64,000 nt of DNA from NCBI RefSeq assembly GCF_000759835.1, contig NZ_BBNB01000001.1, forward strand, positions 682,001-746,000, written 5' to 3'. The notes beneath the pieces were generated by a model. It saw only the letters and a list, made by a program, of their open reading frames with translations, searched no databases and was not told the origin of the DNA. The first letter of the stretch is position 1. Each line of letters starts with the position of its first letter. Below are positions 55,570-64,000 of this stretch, piece by piece. The stretch is from Citrobacter sedlakii NBRC 105722 (GTDB lineage Bacteria > Pseudomonadota > Gammaproteobacteria > Enterobacterales > Enterobacteriaceae). Made by a program: the position numbers and the translations under genes.

Positions 55570-56790
55570 TCATACTTTTGTAATATTGAGCGCTTTGCGC
55601 AAAATAAACGGACAGACAATTAGAAACGCATATTCCGGGCTAAATATTGAACCGGTAAAAAACAGTGACACCGGGGTAAAAAGATAAAGCTGCACCCGAA
55701 AATTCTGATTATCACCAAACGCATTAAGCGTCATTTTTACCACTTTCCCCATGTACCACAGAGTCATGAGTACCGCGAACCAGGAAAAATAAATAATCAG
55801 CAGATACAAACCATTGTCTATTGTTTTTCCGACATCCGCACCGTTAAAGATTCCGAATGATGCGACATATTCGTAAAGTGAGCCAAATCTGACAACGCCG
55901 TCAATATGGGTCAAAGAATAGCCGACCATAACCAGCGGGCCGACGATACGATAATAAGACGATGACCCTTCTGTGCCTAAATCACCGAGGCGCGTGGAGA
56001 TATAAGGAAATGCGAACATCACCCCCACCAGAAATACGGTTAATGAAATTATCGCCAGCGGCAGTTTTTTCTTAATCGCATCCTTATTCAGATACTGAAA
56101 TGCCCATTCCAGCAGGTAAAACAAGATAAATGTCATTACCCCTGAAAACGATCCTGATAATACTATCCCTGCCAGAATCATAGCATCGGTTTTAGGTGTT
56201 TTGATACCAAACTGTTTGATGCTGAGCCAAATTGAGATTAACGCCAGAGCAAAAAAGGCCGGTTCGAAATAGAGTGCGGTGGTTCGCTTGCCACCAAATT
56301 TAATAAAGTTCAGTACATAACTGTTACTGTAAATAAGATATTTCGAAATCGCTTCCATTAAGCTGCTGCCGCCGGTGAGGATAATTTGCGCCATCTCGGC
56401 AGCGGCGAGGAGTACCACCAGCCCAACCACCAGATAAAAAAAGCGCAGGATCTTGCGGTGGTTGTGCGGCGAAATGGTCTTAAAGCGAATACTCCAGACC
56501 ATGCCGATAATGATCACAATGTAAACAAACAGCATGGTGGAAGTGACGTATTTGCTGGCGTCCAGCGACTGGCCGAAAAGGTAGTTAAACGCCGTCAGCC
56601 CGGCGCCGATCCCCAATGCAATCATCAGTTTTTTCAGGTTGATGCGTTCCACATAAAGCAGCAGCAAAACCGGCAAAAAGGTGACGATGGTGATGGGAAA
56701 ACTTTCGCCCAACTGGGCAATTTTGACGTTGACCAGCAGGTAGATCAGCGGCAGCAGCAGATAGCTACAGATTCTGATAGAACGAGACAT
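55570..56790 (-). CDS. wcaD: Colanic acid polymerase WcaD
   Basis: 406 residues with about ten membrane segments and a periplasmic loop with [19 protein letters not shown] (about residues 268-286), which resembles the loop of Wzy-type polymerases. It is the putative polymerase of colanic acid. ATG 56790 ([12 protein letters not shown]) gives the known length; the start overlaps the wcaC 3' end by 26 bases, longer than other overlaps in the operon. Confidence 0.93.
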   Translation of the reverse strand: MSRSIRICSYLLLPLIYLLVNVKIAQLGESFPITIVTFLPVLLLLYVERINLKKLMIALGIGAGLTAFNYLFGQSLDASKYVTSTMLFVYIVIIIGMVWSIRFKTISPHNHRKILRFFYLVVGLVVLLAAAEMAQIILTGGSSLMEAISKYLIYSNSYVLNFIKFGGKRTTALYFEPAFFALALISIWLSIKQFGIKTPKTDAMILAGIVLSGSFSGVMTFILFYLLEWAFQYLNKDAIKKKLPLAIISLTVFLVGVMFAFPYISTRLGDLGTEGSSSYYRIVGPLVMVGYSLTHIDGVVRFGSLYEYVASFGIFNGADVGKTIDNGLYLLIIYFSWFAVLMTLWYMGKVVKMTLNAFGDNQNFRVQLYLFTPVSLFFTGSIFSPEYAFLIVCPFILRKALNITKV

Positions 56791-57982
56791 ATTCCTCCAG
56801 CATCTGTTGTCCACTGTAAGCCGCCCGGCTGCGCTCGCGAAAGGCGTCGAGCGAAGTGCCAAAGACGGCCTGCGCGATATCGGCTTTGCTTAACTGCGCC
56901 AGGCGAAGTACGTCGCTGTCGTCGAAGGTTTTACCGCCGGATTTTTGCAGGACCTCCTGCGCCGCCTCGCTATGGGTGGCGATAACCGGCACGCCAATCG
57001 ACAATGCTTCGCAGAGAATCAACGGATAGTTATCCACCCGTGAACTGAACACCAGCGCGTCCATCTGGTTCAGTGCGCTCATCAGCTTACGCTTGTCGGT
57101 TTCAAATCCGTGATTGACCACGTTCGTTCCGTCAAACGGCGAAAACTTACCGAAGGTATGTAATTCGATCGCCTCGCCCAGCGCCATCATTTCGCGCACC
57201 AGCCGCTGGTTGGTTTTACCGTCATAGCGCAGATCGTGGGCCACCACCGCGATTTTCGGTTTTCCTTCCGTCGCGCTGACCGGGGTCAGCTCCGCGAGAA
57301 TCGCTTCGGTCGCCACGTCGATACCGTTATTGATGATGCGGCAACGCCCTGCCCCGTACAGGCTGTTAAAGGCATCGGCGACGTGCTGGCTTGGTGAGAT
57401 AAACTGACAGCCGAGCGCCAGCATGTCACGGAAAAGCTGGCGCTTACCGTGCACCAGCGCATGGGCGCGGTCGACTTTCACCGGTGGGTAATTGTTCAGC
57501 GTCGGGCATTTCCGGCAGTCCGACTTCCAGCCTTCGCAACCGTCGGTAAAGGCGCAGCGGCCAGTTACGCTCCAGTGGTCGTGCAGCGTCCAGACCAGCG
57601 TGACGTCCGGCTTGTGGTTTTTCACCTTTTCGCAAAACGCCACCACCTCGGCCAGATTCAGCCAGTAGCTGTGCAGGACGTGAAAATGCAGCACCAGCGG
57701 CCCCGGCGTGCGGGTGACGCTGCGGTATACATTATTGAGATTGCCAAACAGGTCGCGGTTAAACAGACGAAACAGAGCGATATTCGCCACCGACGTCAAC
57801 CGTGGCGTCTGCTTACTCACATGCGGATAATGATTGTGGCTGACGCTTTTCTTTCCGCCTTTGCCGTAGCCGTACACGAAACGTGAAGCCAGTCCTTTTT
57901 GCAGCGCGCGCTGATGCAGATCTAATGCCACCCCAGCCGCACCGCCTTCCGCCAGCCGCACATTAAATTGCAGAATGTTCAT
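56765..57982 (-). CDS. wcaC: Colanic acid glycosyltransferase WcaC
   Basis: 405 residues, family GT4. The N-terminus QFNVRLAEGGAAGVALDLHQ has the acceptor-side glycine loop. A cysteine-rich insertion, with CAFTDGCEGWKSDCRKCP at about residues 147-164, is retained and is found in other WcaC proteins. The C-terminal donor domain contains PLILCEALSIGVPVIATHSEAAQE. It is a likely galactosyltransferase of the repeat. It overlaps wcaB by four bases. Confidence 0.94.
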   Translation of the reverse strand: MNILQFNVRLAEGGAAGVALDLHQRALQKGLASRFVYGYGKGGKKSVSHNHYPHVSKQTPRLTSVANIALFRLFNRDLFGNLNNVYRSVTRTPGPLVLHFHVLHSYWLNLAEVVAFCEKVKNHKPDVTLVWTLHDHWSVTGRCAFTDGCEGWKSDCRKCPTLNNYPPVKVDRAHALVHGKRQLFRDMLALGCQFISPSQHVADAFNSLYGAGRCRIINNGIDVATEAILAELTPVSATEGKPKIAVVAHDLRYDGKTNQRLVREMMALGEAIELHTFGKFSPFDGTNVVNHGFETDKRKLMSALNQMDALVFSSRVDNYPLILCEALSIGVPVIATHSEAAQEVLQKSGGKTFDDSDVLRLAQLSKADIAQAVFGTSLDAFRERSRAAYSGQQMLEEYVSFYQNL

Positions 57983-58467
57983 TTTATTCCCTTCACTCGT
58001 GCCTTCTCGCCTACCACCAGCGCATTGTCCGGCACGGCGTCAAGCACCACGCTCCCGGCGCCAATGGTCACGTTATTACCAATAGTGATATCACCCAGCA
58101 CAATGACGTTCGCGCCCAGCTCCACCCCGTTGCCAATCACCGGGCAGGCGAGGCTGTCGGCGCCGCGATTGCCAATGGTGACACCATGACGAATCGTAAA
58201 ATCGTCCCCGGCGACCACGTTCTTATTTATCACCACGGCATAACCGTGATGAATAGTGAAACGTCGGCCAATGGTCGCTGCCGCCTGTATCTCGTAGCCA
58301 AACAGGCATTCGGTGATCAGGCGATACAGCACCAGCACCGGCGCGGCCCACAGGTTGTTAAAGACATTTTTTTTGCGCCAGACGGAACAAAAGTGGGCGA
58401 CGCGATAAGCCAGCACCATGCAGCACGGGCGCAGGCTCCAGCTGTTGGCGCGAATATCTTCCAGCAT
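57979..58467 (-). CDS. wcaB: Colanic acid acetyltransferase WcaB
   Basis: 162 residues with hexapeptide repeats (about 65-155; for example VINKNVVAGDDF and VIVLGDITIGNNVTIGAGSVV) of the serine acetyltransferase/LbH family. The N-terminal third is helical. It is thought to O-acetylate a sugar of the colanic acid repeat. It follows wcaA by two bases and overlaps wcaC by four. Confidence 0.94.
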   Translation of the reverse strand: MLEDIRANSWSLRPCCMVLAYRVAHFCSVWRKKNVFNNLWAAPVLVLYRLITECLFGYEIQAAATIGRRFTIHHGYAVVINKNVVAGDDFTIRHGVTIGNRGADSLACPVIGNGVELGANVIVLGDITIGNNVTIGAGSVVLDAVPDNALVVGEKARVKGIK

Positions 58468-58469
58468 GC

Positions 58470-59312
58470 TTAACGCCCTCGCAGTCCGTCAGCCAGCCGT
58501 TTGCCGTTACGAACGGACAGCAGCGTGAGCAACGTGCGCCAGGTCATCCGTTTATTGCGGATCTGGTAAAGGGTGAACAGCTGATATTTCTTGCTCGCGC
58601 GGTCGAATTTATCTTTGTGCTTGCGATAAAAATGGAAATAGCCGGAGAATTTTTTCGGCGACGAGGTGATCTGCATTTCGCCGTGGTTGATATGCAGGAT
58701 CTGCGTCGCGTCTTCCACCTTCCACGGTTCGCCGTACTCCACCACCATGCGCAGGAAAATATCGTAATCCTGCGCCGCCTTCAGTTCAGTGTCGAACAGG
58801 CACTCTTTAAAACGCCACGCCCAGGTAAACACCTGGTTGCCGATGATGTTGCGCTTGTAGAACAGGCGGCGAGAGTACGGGGACTTCGGGTACAGCGGCA
58901 GACTGGCCGGTTGCGAATAGACTTCGCCTTCACAGACATAATCGTTCGCGTAAAGGAACGCATGAGTGACCAACTGATGCTTATGGGCGAGAAACACGCT
59001 CAGGCGATTTGGCGTCCATTCATCGTCATCGTCAATACCGGTGATGTACTGCCCGTTCGCCTGTCGGATCGCCTGGTTACGCACCGCGCAGGCGCCGGAA
59101 TTGACGTCGTTATGGGTATAACGCACCCGTGGATCGTTTAACCCTTCGACGAACTGCTGCAGCTGTTCATAGGCGCTGGAGCAATCATCGACAATGATCA
59201 TTTCCCAGTGGGTATAGTCCTGGCGCAGCACCGATTTGATGGCCCGAATCGCCAGTTGTTGCCTGTTCCAGGTGGGCATATAGATTGAAATCAGCGGGTT
59301 GTCTTTATTCAT
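58470..59312 (-). CDS. wcaA: Colanic acid glycosyltransferase WcaA
   Basis: 280 residues, family GT2. LISIYMPTWNRQQLAIRAI opens the GT-A domain, MIIVDDCSSAYEQL and ITGIDDDDEWTPNRL supply the nucleotide- and metal-binding aspartates. I placed the start at ATG 59312 (MNKDNPLISIYMPTW); the frame is open for 15 codons upstream, but those run through the hairpin at 59335-59362. It is the first glycosyltransferase gene after wzc. Confidence 0.94.
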   Translation of the reverse strand: MNKDNPLISIYMPTWNRQQLAIRAIKSVLRQDYTHWEMIIVDDCSSAYEQLQQFVEGLNDPRVRYTHNDVNSGACAVRNQAIRQANGQYITGIDDDDEWTPNRLSVFLAHKHQLVTHAFLYANDYVCEGEVYSQPASLPLYPKSPYSRRLFYKRNIIGNQVFTWAWRFKECLFDTELKAAQDYDIFLRMVVEYGEPWKVEDATQILHINHGEMQITSSPKKFSGYFHFYRKHKDKFDRASKKYQLFTLYQIRNKRMTWRTLLTLLSVRNGKRLADGLRGR

Positions 59313-59334
59313 GCTCGTTCCCCAAAGCGTTTTC

Positions 59335-59362
59335 GCCGGATGGCGTTTCGCTGCCATCCGGC
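59335..59362 (-). repeat. REP-like palindrome between wzc and wcaA
   Basis: GCCGGATGGC and GCCATCCGGC form a perfect 10-bp stem with an 8-base loop, the sequence form of enterobacterial REP/PU elements. It lies between the wzc stop and the wcaA start, where it could protect the upstream wza-wzb-wzc message and reduce downstream expression. Confidence 0.8.
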
Positions 59363-59373
59363 ATTCTCGTTTT

Positions 59374-61536
59374 TTATTTGGAATCTGACTTATATTCGTA
59401 CTCGTAATACCCGTAATCCTGGTATCCGGTGGCGCGACGGAAGATAGAGTTGAGGATCACCCCTTTCACCTGAATGCCGTTTTGCCCGAAGCGGCTGAGG
59501 CTGGTCTCCACCTCTTTCAGAGTATTCACGGCGTAACGCGCCACCATCAGGGTGGTTCCCGCGTGGCGACCGACAATCGCCGCGTCAGTCACGGCCAGAA
59601 TCGGCGGCGTATCGATCAGCACCAGGTCATAGTGACTGCTGGCCCACTTGATCAACTCGCCAAAACGTTCACTCATCAGCAGTTCCGACGGATTTGGCGG
59701 CACCTGGCCGCGGGGAACGAGATCGAAGTTTGGGATAGAGGTTGGTCTGGCGCAGGCGGAAATATCTCCCTTGCCGACCAGAATATCGGACAGACCGTTC
59801 ACGTTGTTGGTGCCGAGCAACTCGTGGGTGTACCCCTTGCGCATGTCGCAGTCGATCAACAACACGCGCTTGTTGGTCTGGCTGATGACCGCCGCCAGGT
59901 TGGCGCAGACAAAAGTTTTACCGATTGATGGGCTGACCCCGGTCAGCATCAGCACGTTGTTCTGCGCCTGCATCATGGCGAAGTGCAGGCTGGTACGCAG
60001 ACTACGCACCGCTTCAATCGCCAGATCGGTCGGGTTCCCTACCGCCAGCAACTGGCTCTGCTTGTAACGCTTCACGCCTTTGATGGTTTTCACGTTATCG
60101 CGCGCTTTCTGCCATTCCGACAGCGGAATGCTGGCGTAAACGCTGATCCCGTTCTCTTCAAGCACCTGCGGGCTTTCGATACCGCGATTGAACAACGAAC
60201 GCAGCAGGACGCCGACGATTGACAACATCAGGCCAAGAATAATGCTGCCCAGTATGATCAGCCCCTTCTTCGGCTTCAGTACACCCGGTTGGGCAATCGC
60301 CGGGTCAACAATTCGCACGTCGCCGACGGTGCTGGCCTCGTTGATCTGCAGCTCCTGTTGCTTATTCAACAGCTGCATGTAGACCTGCTGACCGGACTCC
60401 ACGTCACGGGTCAGGCGCACGATCTCCTGCTGCGTTTTCGGCATTGCCGTCACGCGCCCGTTGAGCTTCGCTTTTTCATCCTCCAGCGCCTGGCGTTTTT
60501 CCAGCAGCGTGCGGTAAGCCGGGTGCGCTTTGGTGTACAGCTTGGAGATTTCCGCTTCTTTAAAGGTCAGCTCATTCAACTGGGCGTCGATATTGACCAT
60601 TGAGTCCAGCACCGCTTTTGCTTCCAGCGGCAGGTCAACGGAGTCTTTATCCTGGCGGAAGGCGTTGAGTTTGTTCTCCGCGACGTCCAGACGGCTGCGC
60701 ACTTCCGGCAGTTGTTTTGCCAGGAATGCCAGGCTTTTCGCTGCCTCTTCCGATTTACGCGCCACGTTCTGTTCAAGGTAGTTGCGGGTAATGCTGTCGA
60801 GAATTTCGCGAATTTGTTCGCGATCCTCACCGGTAAACGTCAGGCTTAACACGCCGGTGTCCTTGCCGGTTTCGGTTACCGTCAGGTTGTTTTGCAGGGT
60901 GTTGATCATCCCGAGCGTGGAGAATTTATTGACGGTAAATTCGGTGTCCGGGCGGGCATGGATCTCGCTCACCACCATCGTCACGCCGTCTTTGTTCAGG
61001 GTTTGACCGATCTGCCCACGGGCGCTAAACCCGCCGTCACTGGTCAGCGCGTAGGACTTATCGTCCAACACGTTCAGCGTGAAAACCTGGTCGTTCATTC
61101 CCTTCGGCAAGGTAAAGGTGGTAACTTTCACCGTCTCATTCTGGCGTCCCATCAGCCGTTCCCAGCCTGCGCCAAACAGCGGGAAGGTGTTTTTGCTGAC
61201 GGAGATATCCAGGTCCAGGTCATCCACCGTTTTGCCTAACACCAGACGCGAGCGAATCAGCTGAATTTCGGCCTCAGAGGCGGGAGGTTTATCGGACAAC
61301 GCCGAGTTAATATCCTGCACCAGCGAGCTGCCAGCGTTCTGTTCAATCTGCACCAGCGCATCCGCACTGTAGATTGGCGTGGCGAAGAGCGTGTAAATCA
61401 CTCCGCAAAGTGCGAATAATGCCGTAATCCCCAGCACCCACCAGCGTGCTTCAATGACGGTGCCCACCAGGCGGCCGATATCGATTTCATCGTTGCCCGT
61501 TACCGGAGCGGCAGACTGTCTTACTTTTTCTGTCAT
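59374..61536 (-). CDS. wzc: Tyrosine autokinase Wzc, colanic acid export
   Basis: 720 residues, a BY-kinase/co-polymerase. Two membrane segments (about 32-52 and 425-447) enclose a large periplasmic domain with coiled coils. The cytoplasmic kinase has Walker A GVSPSIGKTF (Lys540), Walker A' VLLIDCDMRKG and Walker B LVLIDTPPI. The C-terminal tyrosine cluster (Tyr705, 708, 710, 711, 713, 715) is complete. Cycles of autophosphorylation and dephosphorylation by Wzb control polymer length and export with Wza. The start at ATG 61536 (MTEKVRQS) overlaps the wzb stop by one base; upstream open codons lie inside wzb. Confidence 0.97.
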   Translation of the reverse strand: MTEKVRQSAAPVTGNDEIDIGRLVGTVIEARWWVLGITALFALCGVIYTLFATPIYSADALVQIEQNAGSSLVQDINSALSDKPPASEAEIQLIRSRLVLGKTVDDLDLDISVSKNTFPLFGAGWERLMGRQNETVKVTTFTLPKGMNDQVFTLNVLDDKSYALTSDGGFSARGQIGQTLNKDGVTMVVSEIHARPDTEFTVNKFSTLGMINTLQNNLTVTETGKDTGVLSLTFTGEDREQIREILDSITRNYLEQNVARKSEEAAKSLAFLAKQLPEVRSRLDVAENKLNAFRQDKDSVDLPLEAKAVLDSMVNIDAQLNELTFKEAEISKLYTKAHPAYRTLLEKRQALEDEKAKLNGRVTAMPKTQQEIVRLTRDVESGQQVYMQLLNKQQELQINEASTVGDVRIVDPAIAQPGVLKPKKGLIILGSIILGLMLSIVGVLLRSLFNRGIESPQVLEENGISVYASIPLSEWQKARDNVKTIKGVKRYKQSQLLAVGNPTDLAIEAVRSLRTSLHFAMMQAQNNVLMLTGVSPSIGKTFVCANLAAVISQTNKRVLLIDCDMRKGYTHELLGTNNVNGLSDILVGKGDISACARPTSIPNFDLVPRGQVPPNPSELLMSERFGELIKWASSHYDLVLIDTPPILAVTDAAIVGRHAGTTLMVARYAVNTLKEVETSLSRFGQNGIQVKGVILNSIFRRATGYQDYGYYEYEYKSDSK

Positions 61537-61982
61537 TATTTTACCTGCTCTGCGTTCAATGCCTGCGCCCACTGGCGGGCAGACCGTTCAAGTAATGCGT
61601 ACACCGCTTCAAACGCCTCGCGGCTTTTACGATACGGGTCGGGAATGTCGCGCTCATCGTCCCAGTGACCAAACAGCATGACTTTGCCGCGCATTTCCGG
61701 CGCCAGCTCATGCAGAGACGCAATGTGTCTTTTCTCCATTGCCAGGATCAGGTCATAGTCCCGGCACAGCCGTCCGGTGATTTGCCGCGCGCAGTGTCCT
61801 TCCAACGACAGGCCGTGATCGGCCGCCACGCTAAGGGCAGACGCATCTGCGCCCTTACCCACCAGCGCGCCAAGCCCCGCCGACTCGACGGTCAGCGCCG
61901 GGTGGTAGCGCTTCAATAAGCGCTCTGCCGTTGGGGAACGGCAAATGTTCCCCACGCAAACAACTAATATTTTGTTAAACAT
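61536..61982 (-). CDS. wzb: Low-molecular-weight protein-tyrosine phosphatase Wzb
   Basis: 148 residues. The P-loop is VCVGNICRSP with nucleophile Cys9 and Arg15 (C-x5-R), and the general acid Asp lies in DIPDPYRKS near residue 115. It dephosphorylates Wzc. It starts six bases after the wza stop and is translationally coupled to wzc. Confidence 0.97.
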   Translation of the reverse strand: MFNKILVVCVGNICRSPTAERLLKRYHPALTVESAGLGALVGKGADASALSVAADHGLSLEGHCARQITGRLCRDYDLILAMEKRHIASLHELAPEMRGKVMLFGHWDDERDIPDPYRKSREAFEAVYALLERSARQWAQALNAEQVK

Positions 61983-61987
61983 GACGA

Positions 61988-63124
61988 TTACCAGGCGTGA
62001 ATGTCGCTGGCCGTATCCGTCATATAACGGACACCGCTGATGGTCGGCAGCAACTGATTGATCAGACGGTTCCAGCGCGCAACCGGTGCGGTGGTGACAT
62101 ACACCACGTCATAAGGCTGCAGACGGAATTCCGTCGCCATGACCAGAGAGGTCGCATCAGACATATCGAGCTGATAAATATTGGCAATCTTGCCGCCCGG
62201 ACCTTTGCCTTTCAGCGGACGGATCACGAAGATGCCGCTGGCGTTGGAGGTGGTCAGATCGATACCTTCGGCGTTGCCCAGCGCTTCGGTCAGCGTCATG
62301 CCGCTGAAGTCCATTTTGAGCGTGCTCTGTTTCTTCACTTCACCCATCACAAACACTTTCAGATCGTCATTGCGCGGAACATAAAGAATGTCGCCCGGAT
62401 ACAGCAGGCGGTTCTGGCTGAGATCGCCGTTTTGCATCAGCGCCTGCAGGGAAATCCGTTGTTCTTTGCCGTTATGGGTCAGCACGACGTTGCGCCAGTC
62501 GGCGTCTTCGGTCAGGCCGCCTGCGGCGTTGATCGCATCCAGTACGGTGAGCGGCACGTTGGTGATCGCCTGCTGGCCGGATTTGTTCACCTGGCCGGAG
62601 ATATAGGCTTTTTGCGAACGGAACGCGGCGATATTAACGTCCACCTGCGGGTCAGCGATGTACTTCGCTAAGCGCCCGGTAATATCACTGCGGATCTCTG
62701 CGAGTGTTTTCCCCACCACGCTAACCTTGCCGATATAGGGATAAAACATCGTGCCGTCCGGCTGCACCCAGTTGCCGGTGTCGCTGGAGCTGCGGTACTG
62801 CCCCGCTGGCGTTGTCAGCTCAGGGTGGTCCCATACCGTCACGTTCAGAACATCCCCTGCCCCGACGCGGTACTGATAGCTGGCAAGCTCCTGGTCCAGC
62901 GACATATTCGGCTGCGCCACGTTTGGCCGCGGACGCAATTGCTCAACCAGTCGCGGGGTGAGTGGATACACATTCACCATCCGGTCGAGATCAAAATCAG
63001 CGTCCTGCTGTTTAATCACGTCTTTACCCATCGTAGACATATTGCTGCCCGGAAGTACTGTGCAACCGCTTATCAAGGTTACCGACACCAATAATGGCAT
63101 CAATTTCATTTTGGATTTCATCAT
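61988..63124 (-). CDS. wza: Outer-membrane polysaccharide export lipoprotein Wza
   Basis: 378 residues. The N-terminal signal peptide ends with a lipobox LISGC, so Cys21 is lipidated. The polysaccharide export (PES) motif region [19 protein letters not shown]-like sequence is at about residues 84-103, with two SLBB-type domains following and a C-terminal amphipathic helix ([19 protein letters not shown]) that forms the outer-membrane barrel. Wza octamers are the exit channel for colanic acid. It is one residue shorter than E. coli Wza (379). It is the first gene of the operon, with a long leader. Confidence 0.97.
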   Translation of the reverse strand: MMKSKMKLMPLLVSVTLISGCTVLPGSNMSTMGKDVIKQQDADFDLDRMVNVYPLTPRLVEQLRPRPNVAQPNMSLDQELASYQYRVGAGDVLNVTVWDHPELTTPAGQYRSSSDTGNWVQPDGTMFYPYIGKVSVVGKTLAEIRSDITGRLAKYIADPQVDVNIAAFRSQKAYISGQVNKSGQQAITNVPLTVLDAINAAGGLTEDADWRNVVLTHNGKEQRISLQALMQNGDLSQNRLLYPGDILYVPRNDDLKVFVMGEVKKQSTLKMDFSGMTLTEALGNAEGIDLTTSNASGIFVIRPLKGKGPGGKIANIYQLDMSDATSLVMATEFRLQPYDVVYVTTAPVARWNRLINQLLPTISGVRYMTDTASDIHAW

Positions 63125-63298
63125 TGATTATTTATCACTTTGGCAGAGTAATTATCCTGTGCAATTTAAATAGCGACTTCGCCGTACACATTTACATTGC
63201 AGTTAATTGAAAAGAAATTTAACTGGCATCAGTCCTAAAAAATTTGAATTCATCCGTAAGCTATTGACAGAATAATGCAGACTCGTCATCAGGCGTTC

Positions 63299-63340
63299 AG
63301 GCACGCTACCGCCCTTGGCTTTTTAGCTACCAATACACTG
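63299..63340 (-). promoter_or_regulatory. JUMPstart/ops element of the colanic acid operon
   Basis: On the minus strand the ops core GGCGGTAGCGTG occupies 63302-63313, preceded by a JUMPstart-like CAGTGTATTGGTAGCTAAAA. The ops core is identical to that of the O-antigen cluster (37998-38009). It lies about 175 bases upstream of wza and should recruit RfaH, as in other RfaH-dependent exopolysaccharide operons. Confidence 0.92.
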
Positions 63341-63569
63341 ATTAAGTTAGATTTTTGCAAACCTCGTGATTTTTCTCCTGCCACAACAGAGAAATACGTA
63401 AGGTAATAAGAATGTCGGCGATTAATGATTTACGATGCCGGTCAATATATTTCTTCACACCTCATTAACGCTGGAAGAATTGTTACAGCTAACGTATTAG
63501 CAGGCAAGGCAACAAGCCTGCTATTTTGTCTTTTTAAGATTAATATTAAGTCATATAAAGCGGCATTTT

Positions 63570-63583
63570 TAGGAATTACTTGA
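63570..63583 (-). promoter_or_regulatory. Candidate RcsAB box upstream of wza
   Basis: On the minus strand the 14-mer TCAAGTAATTCCTA resembles the RcsAB box consensus TAAGAATATTCCTA, with strongest agreement in the ATTCCTA half. It lies about 445 bases upstream of wza and upstream of the JUMPstart element, where the promoter of this operon is expected. AT-rich sequence that could hold a -10 follows within 40 bases. Confidence 0.45.
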
Positions 63584-63798
63584 TGTTGACAAAATGCATA
63601 TATTCCACCGACCCTGCGATATATCCGAAATTGTTTTTAATCCAGAATTTATTCCCAACAGAAACATTAAGGTTATTATTACGGGTGGGAAGAAATACAA
63701 AAGCAGGATAAATCCCGCTCTGGCATTGCATTTTCCGCCAGCTTTATCCATGATCGAATTGTGACAATTGTCATATAACGAAGGGTTTTACGCTTACT

Positions 63799-64000
63799 AT
63801 GGAATGGATTGCCGATCCGTCAATCTGGGCCGGTCTCGTCACGCTGGTGGTGATCGAGCTGGTCCTCGGCATTGATAATTTAGTCTTTATTGCCATCCTC
63901 GCCGAAAAACTGCCGCCCGCGCAACGAGACCGCGCGCGCATCACCGGTCTGATTCTGGCGATGCTGATGCGCCTGCTTTTGCTGGCGTCAATCTCCTGGC
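63799..64000 (+). CDS. yegH: YegH, TerC/CorC-type membrane protein, N-terminal end (3' truncated by window)
   Basis: The frame opens [20 protein letters not shown] and runs off the window after 67 codons. It holds the TerC-family segment [20 protein letters not shown], with the Gly-Ile-Asp-Asn motif of the putative metal-binding site, and the start of the second membrane helix. It matches E. coli YegH, which carries TerC and CBS/CorC domains; its function is not established. It is divergent from wza, as in E. coli and Salmonella. Confidence 0.93.
   Translation, partial: MEWIADPSIWAGLVTLVVIELVLGIDNLVFIAILAEKLPPAQRDRARITGLILAMLMRLLLLASISW

Larger units (their letters stand above)
63125..63798. 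promoter_or_regulatory. Intergenic leader and promoter region between wza and yegH
   Basis: 674 bases without a credible gene. The minus strand should hold the colanic acid promoter, a long untranslated leader, a JUMPstart/ops element (63299-63340) and a candidate RcsAB box (63570-63583). The plus-strand side should hold the yegH promoter; I could not fix its boxes. Confidence 0.7.

Noticed and set aside
63703-63716. Second RcsAB-like sequence (GCAGGATAAATCCC)
   Set aside because: It fits the consensus poorly and lies closer to yegH than the expected position for the wza promoter.
63569-63751. Small minus-strand frame (60 codons) upstream of wza
   Set aside because: No ribosome site or family features. 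It spans the presumed colanic acid promoter and the RcsAB candidate.

Overview
The window is enterobacterial chromosome. Gene order and protein lengths match the pdu - his - O-antigen - colanic acid stretch of the Salmonella/Citrobacter/Escherichia group. A propanediol-utilisation (pdu) operon sits directly beside tmaR-yeeA-sbmC-dacD, as in Salmonella. The phs genes and sopA that Salmonella carries between dacD and sbcB are absent, and yeeD-yeeE are present as in E. coli. I infer a Citrobacter species (inference from gene order and recalled protein sequences, no database search).

Layout. 1-5146 (+): the 3' end of the pdu operon (pduQ tail, S, T, U, V, W, X). 5177-15215: housekeeping genes, mostly on the minus strand: tmaR, yeeA (apparently frameshifted), SOS-regulated sbmC, dacD, sbcB (+), the thiosulfate-uptake pair yeeD-tsuA, plaP, yeeY, yeeZ. 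15310-22652 (+): the complete histidine operon with promoter, leader peptide, attenuator, hisGDCBHAFI and terminator. 22698-26623 (-): wzzB, ugd, gnd. 26747-38036 (-): an AT-rich O-antigen cluster read from a JUMPstart/ops element: GT4, rfbBDAC, wzx, wzy, two GT2, GT4, galE. 38299-40424 (-): galF and gnu. 40576-63124 (-): the full colanic acid operon wza-wzb-wzc-wcaABCDEF-gmd-fcl-gmm-wcaI-cpsB-cpsG-wcaJ-wzxC-wcaKLM, with its own JUMPstart/ops element and a candidate RcsAB box. 63799-64000 (+): the start of yegH.

How the genes work together. The pdu genes finish a bacterial microcompartment: shell proteins T and U, cobalamin reductase S, propionate kinase W and the cobalamin side-chain enzyme X. 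The O-antigen locus is a Wzx/Wzy system: RfbBDAC make dTDP-L-rhamnose, GalE makes a UDP-galacto sugar, Gnu points to a GalNAc-initiated unit, four glycosyltransferases extend it, Wzx flips it, Wzy polymerises it, and WzzB sets chain length. The colanic acid operon makes GDP-fucose (cpsG, cpsB, gmd, fcl), assembles the repeat on WcaJ-initiated lipid and exports it through Wza-Wzc under Wzb control.

The parts least like a standard backbone are the O-antigen cluster (own sugar and transferase set, a glycosyltransferase ahead of rfbB, and a GalE with Cys at the specificity position 299) and the one-base frameshift in yeeA. I saw no insertion sequence, prophage, CRISPR array, tRNA or rRNA.
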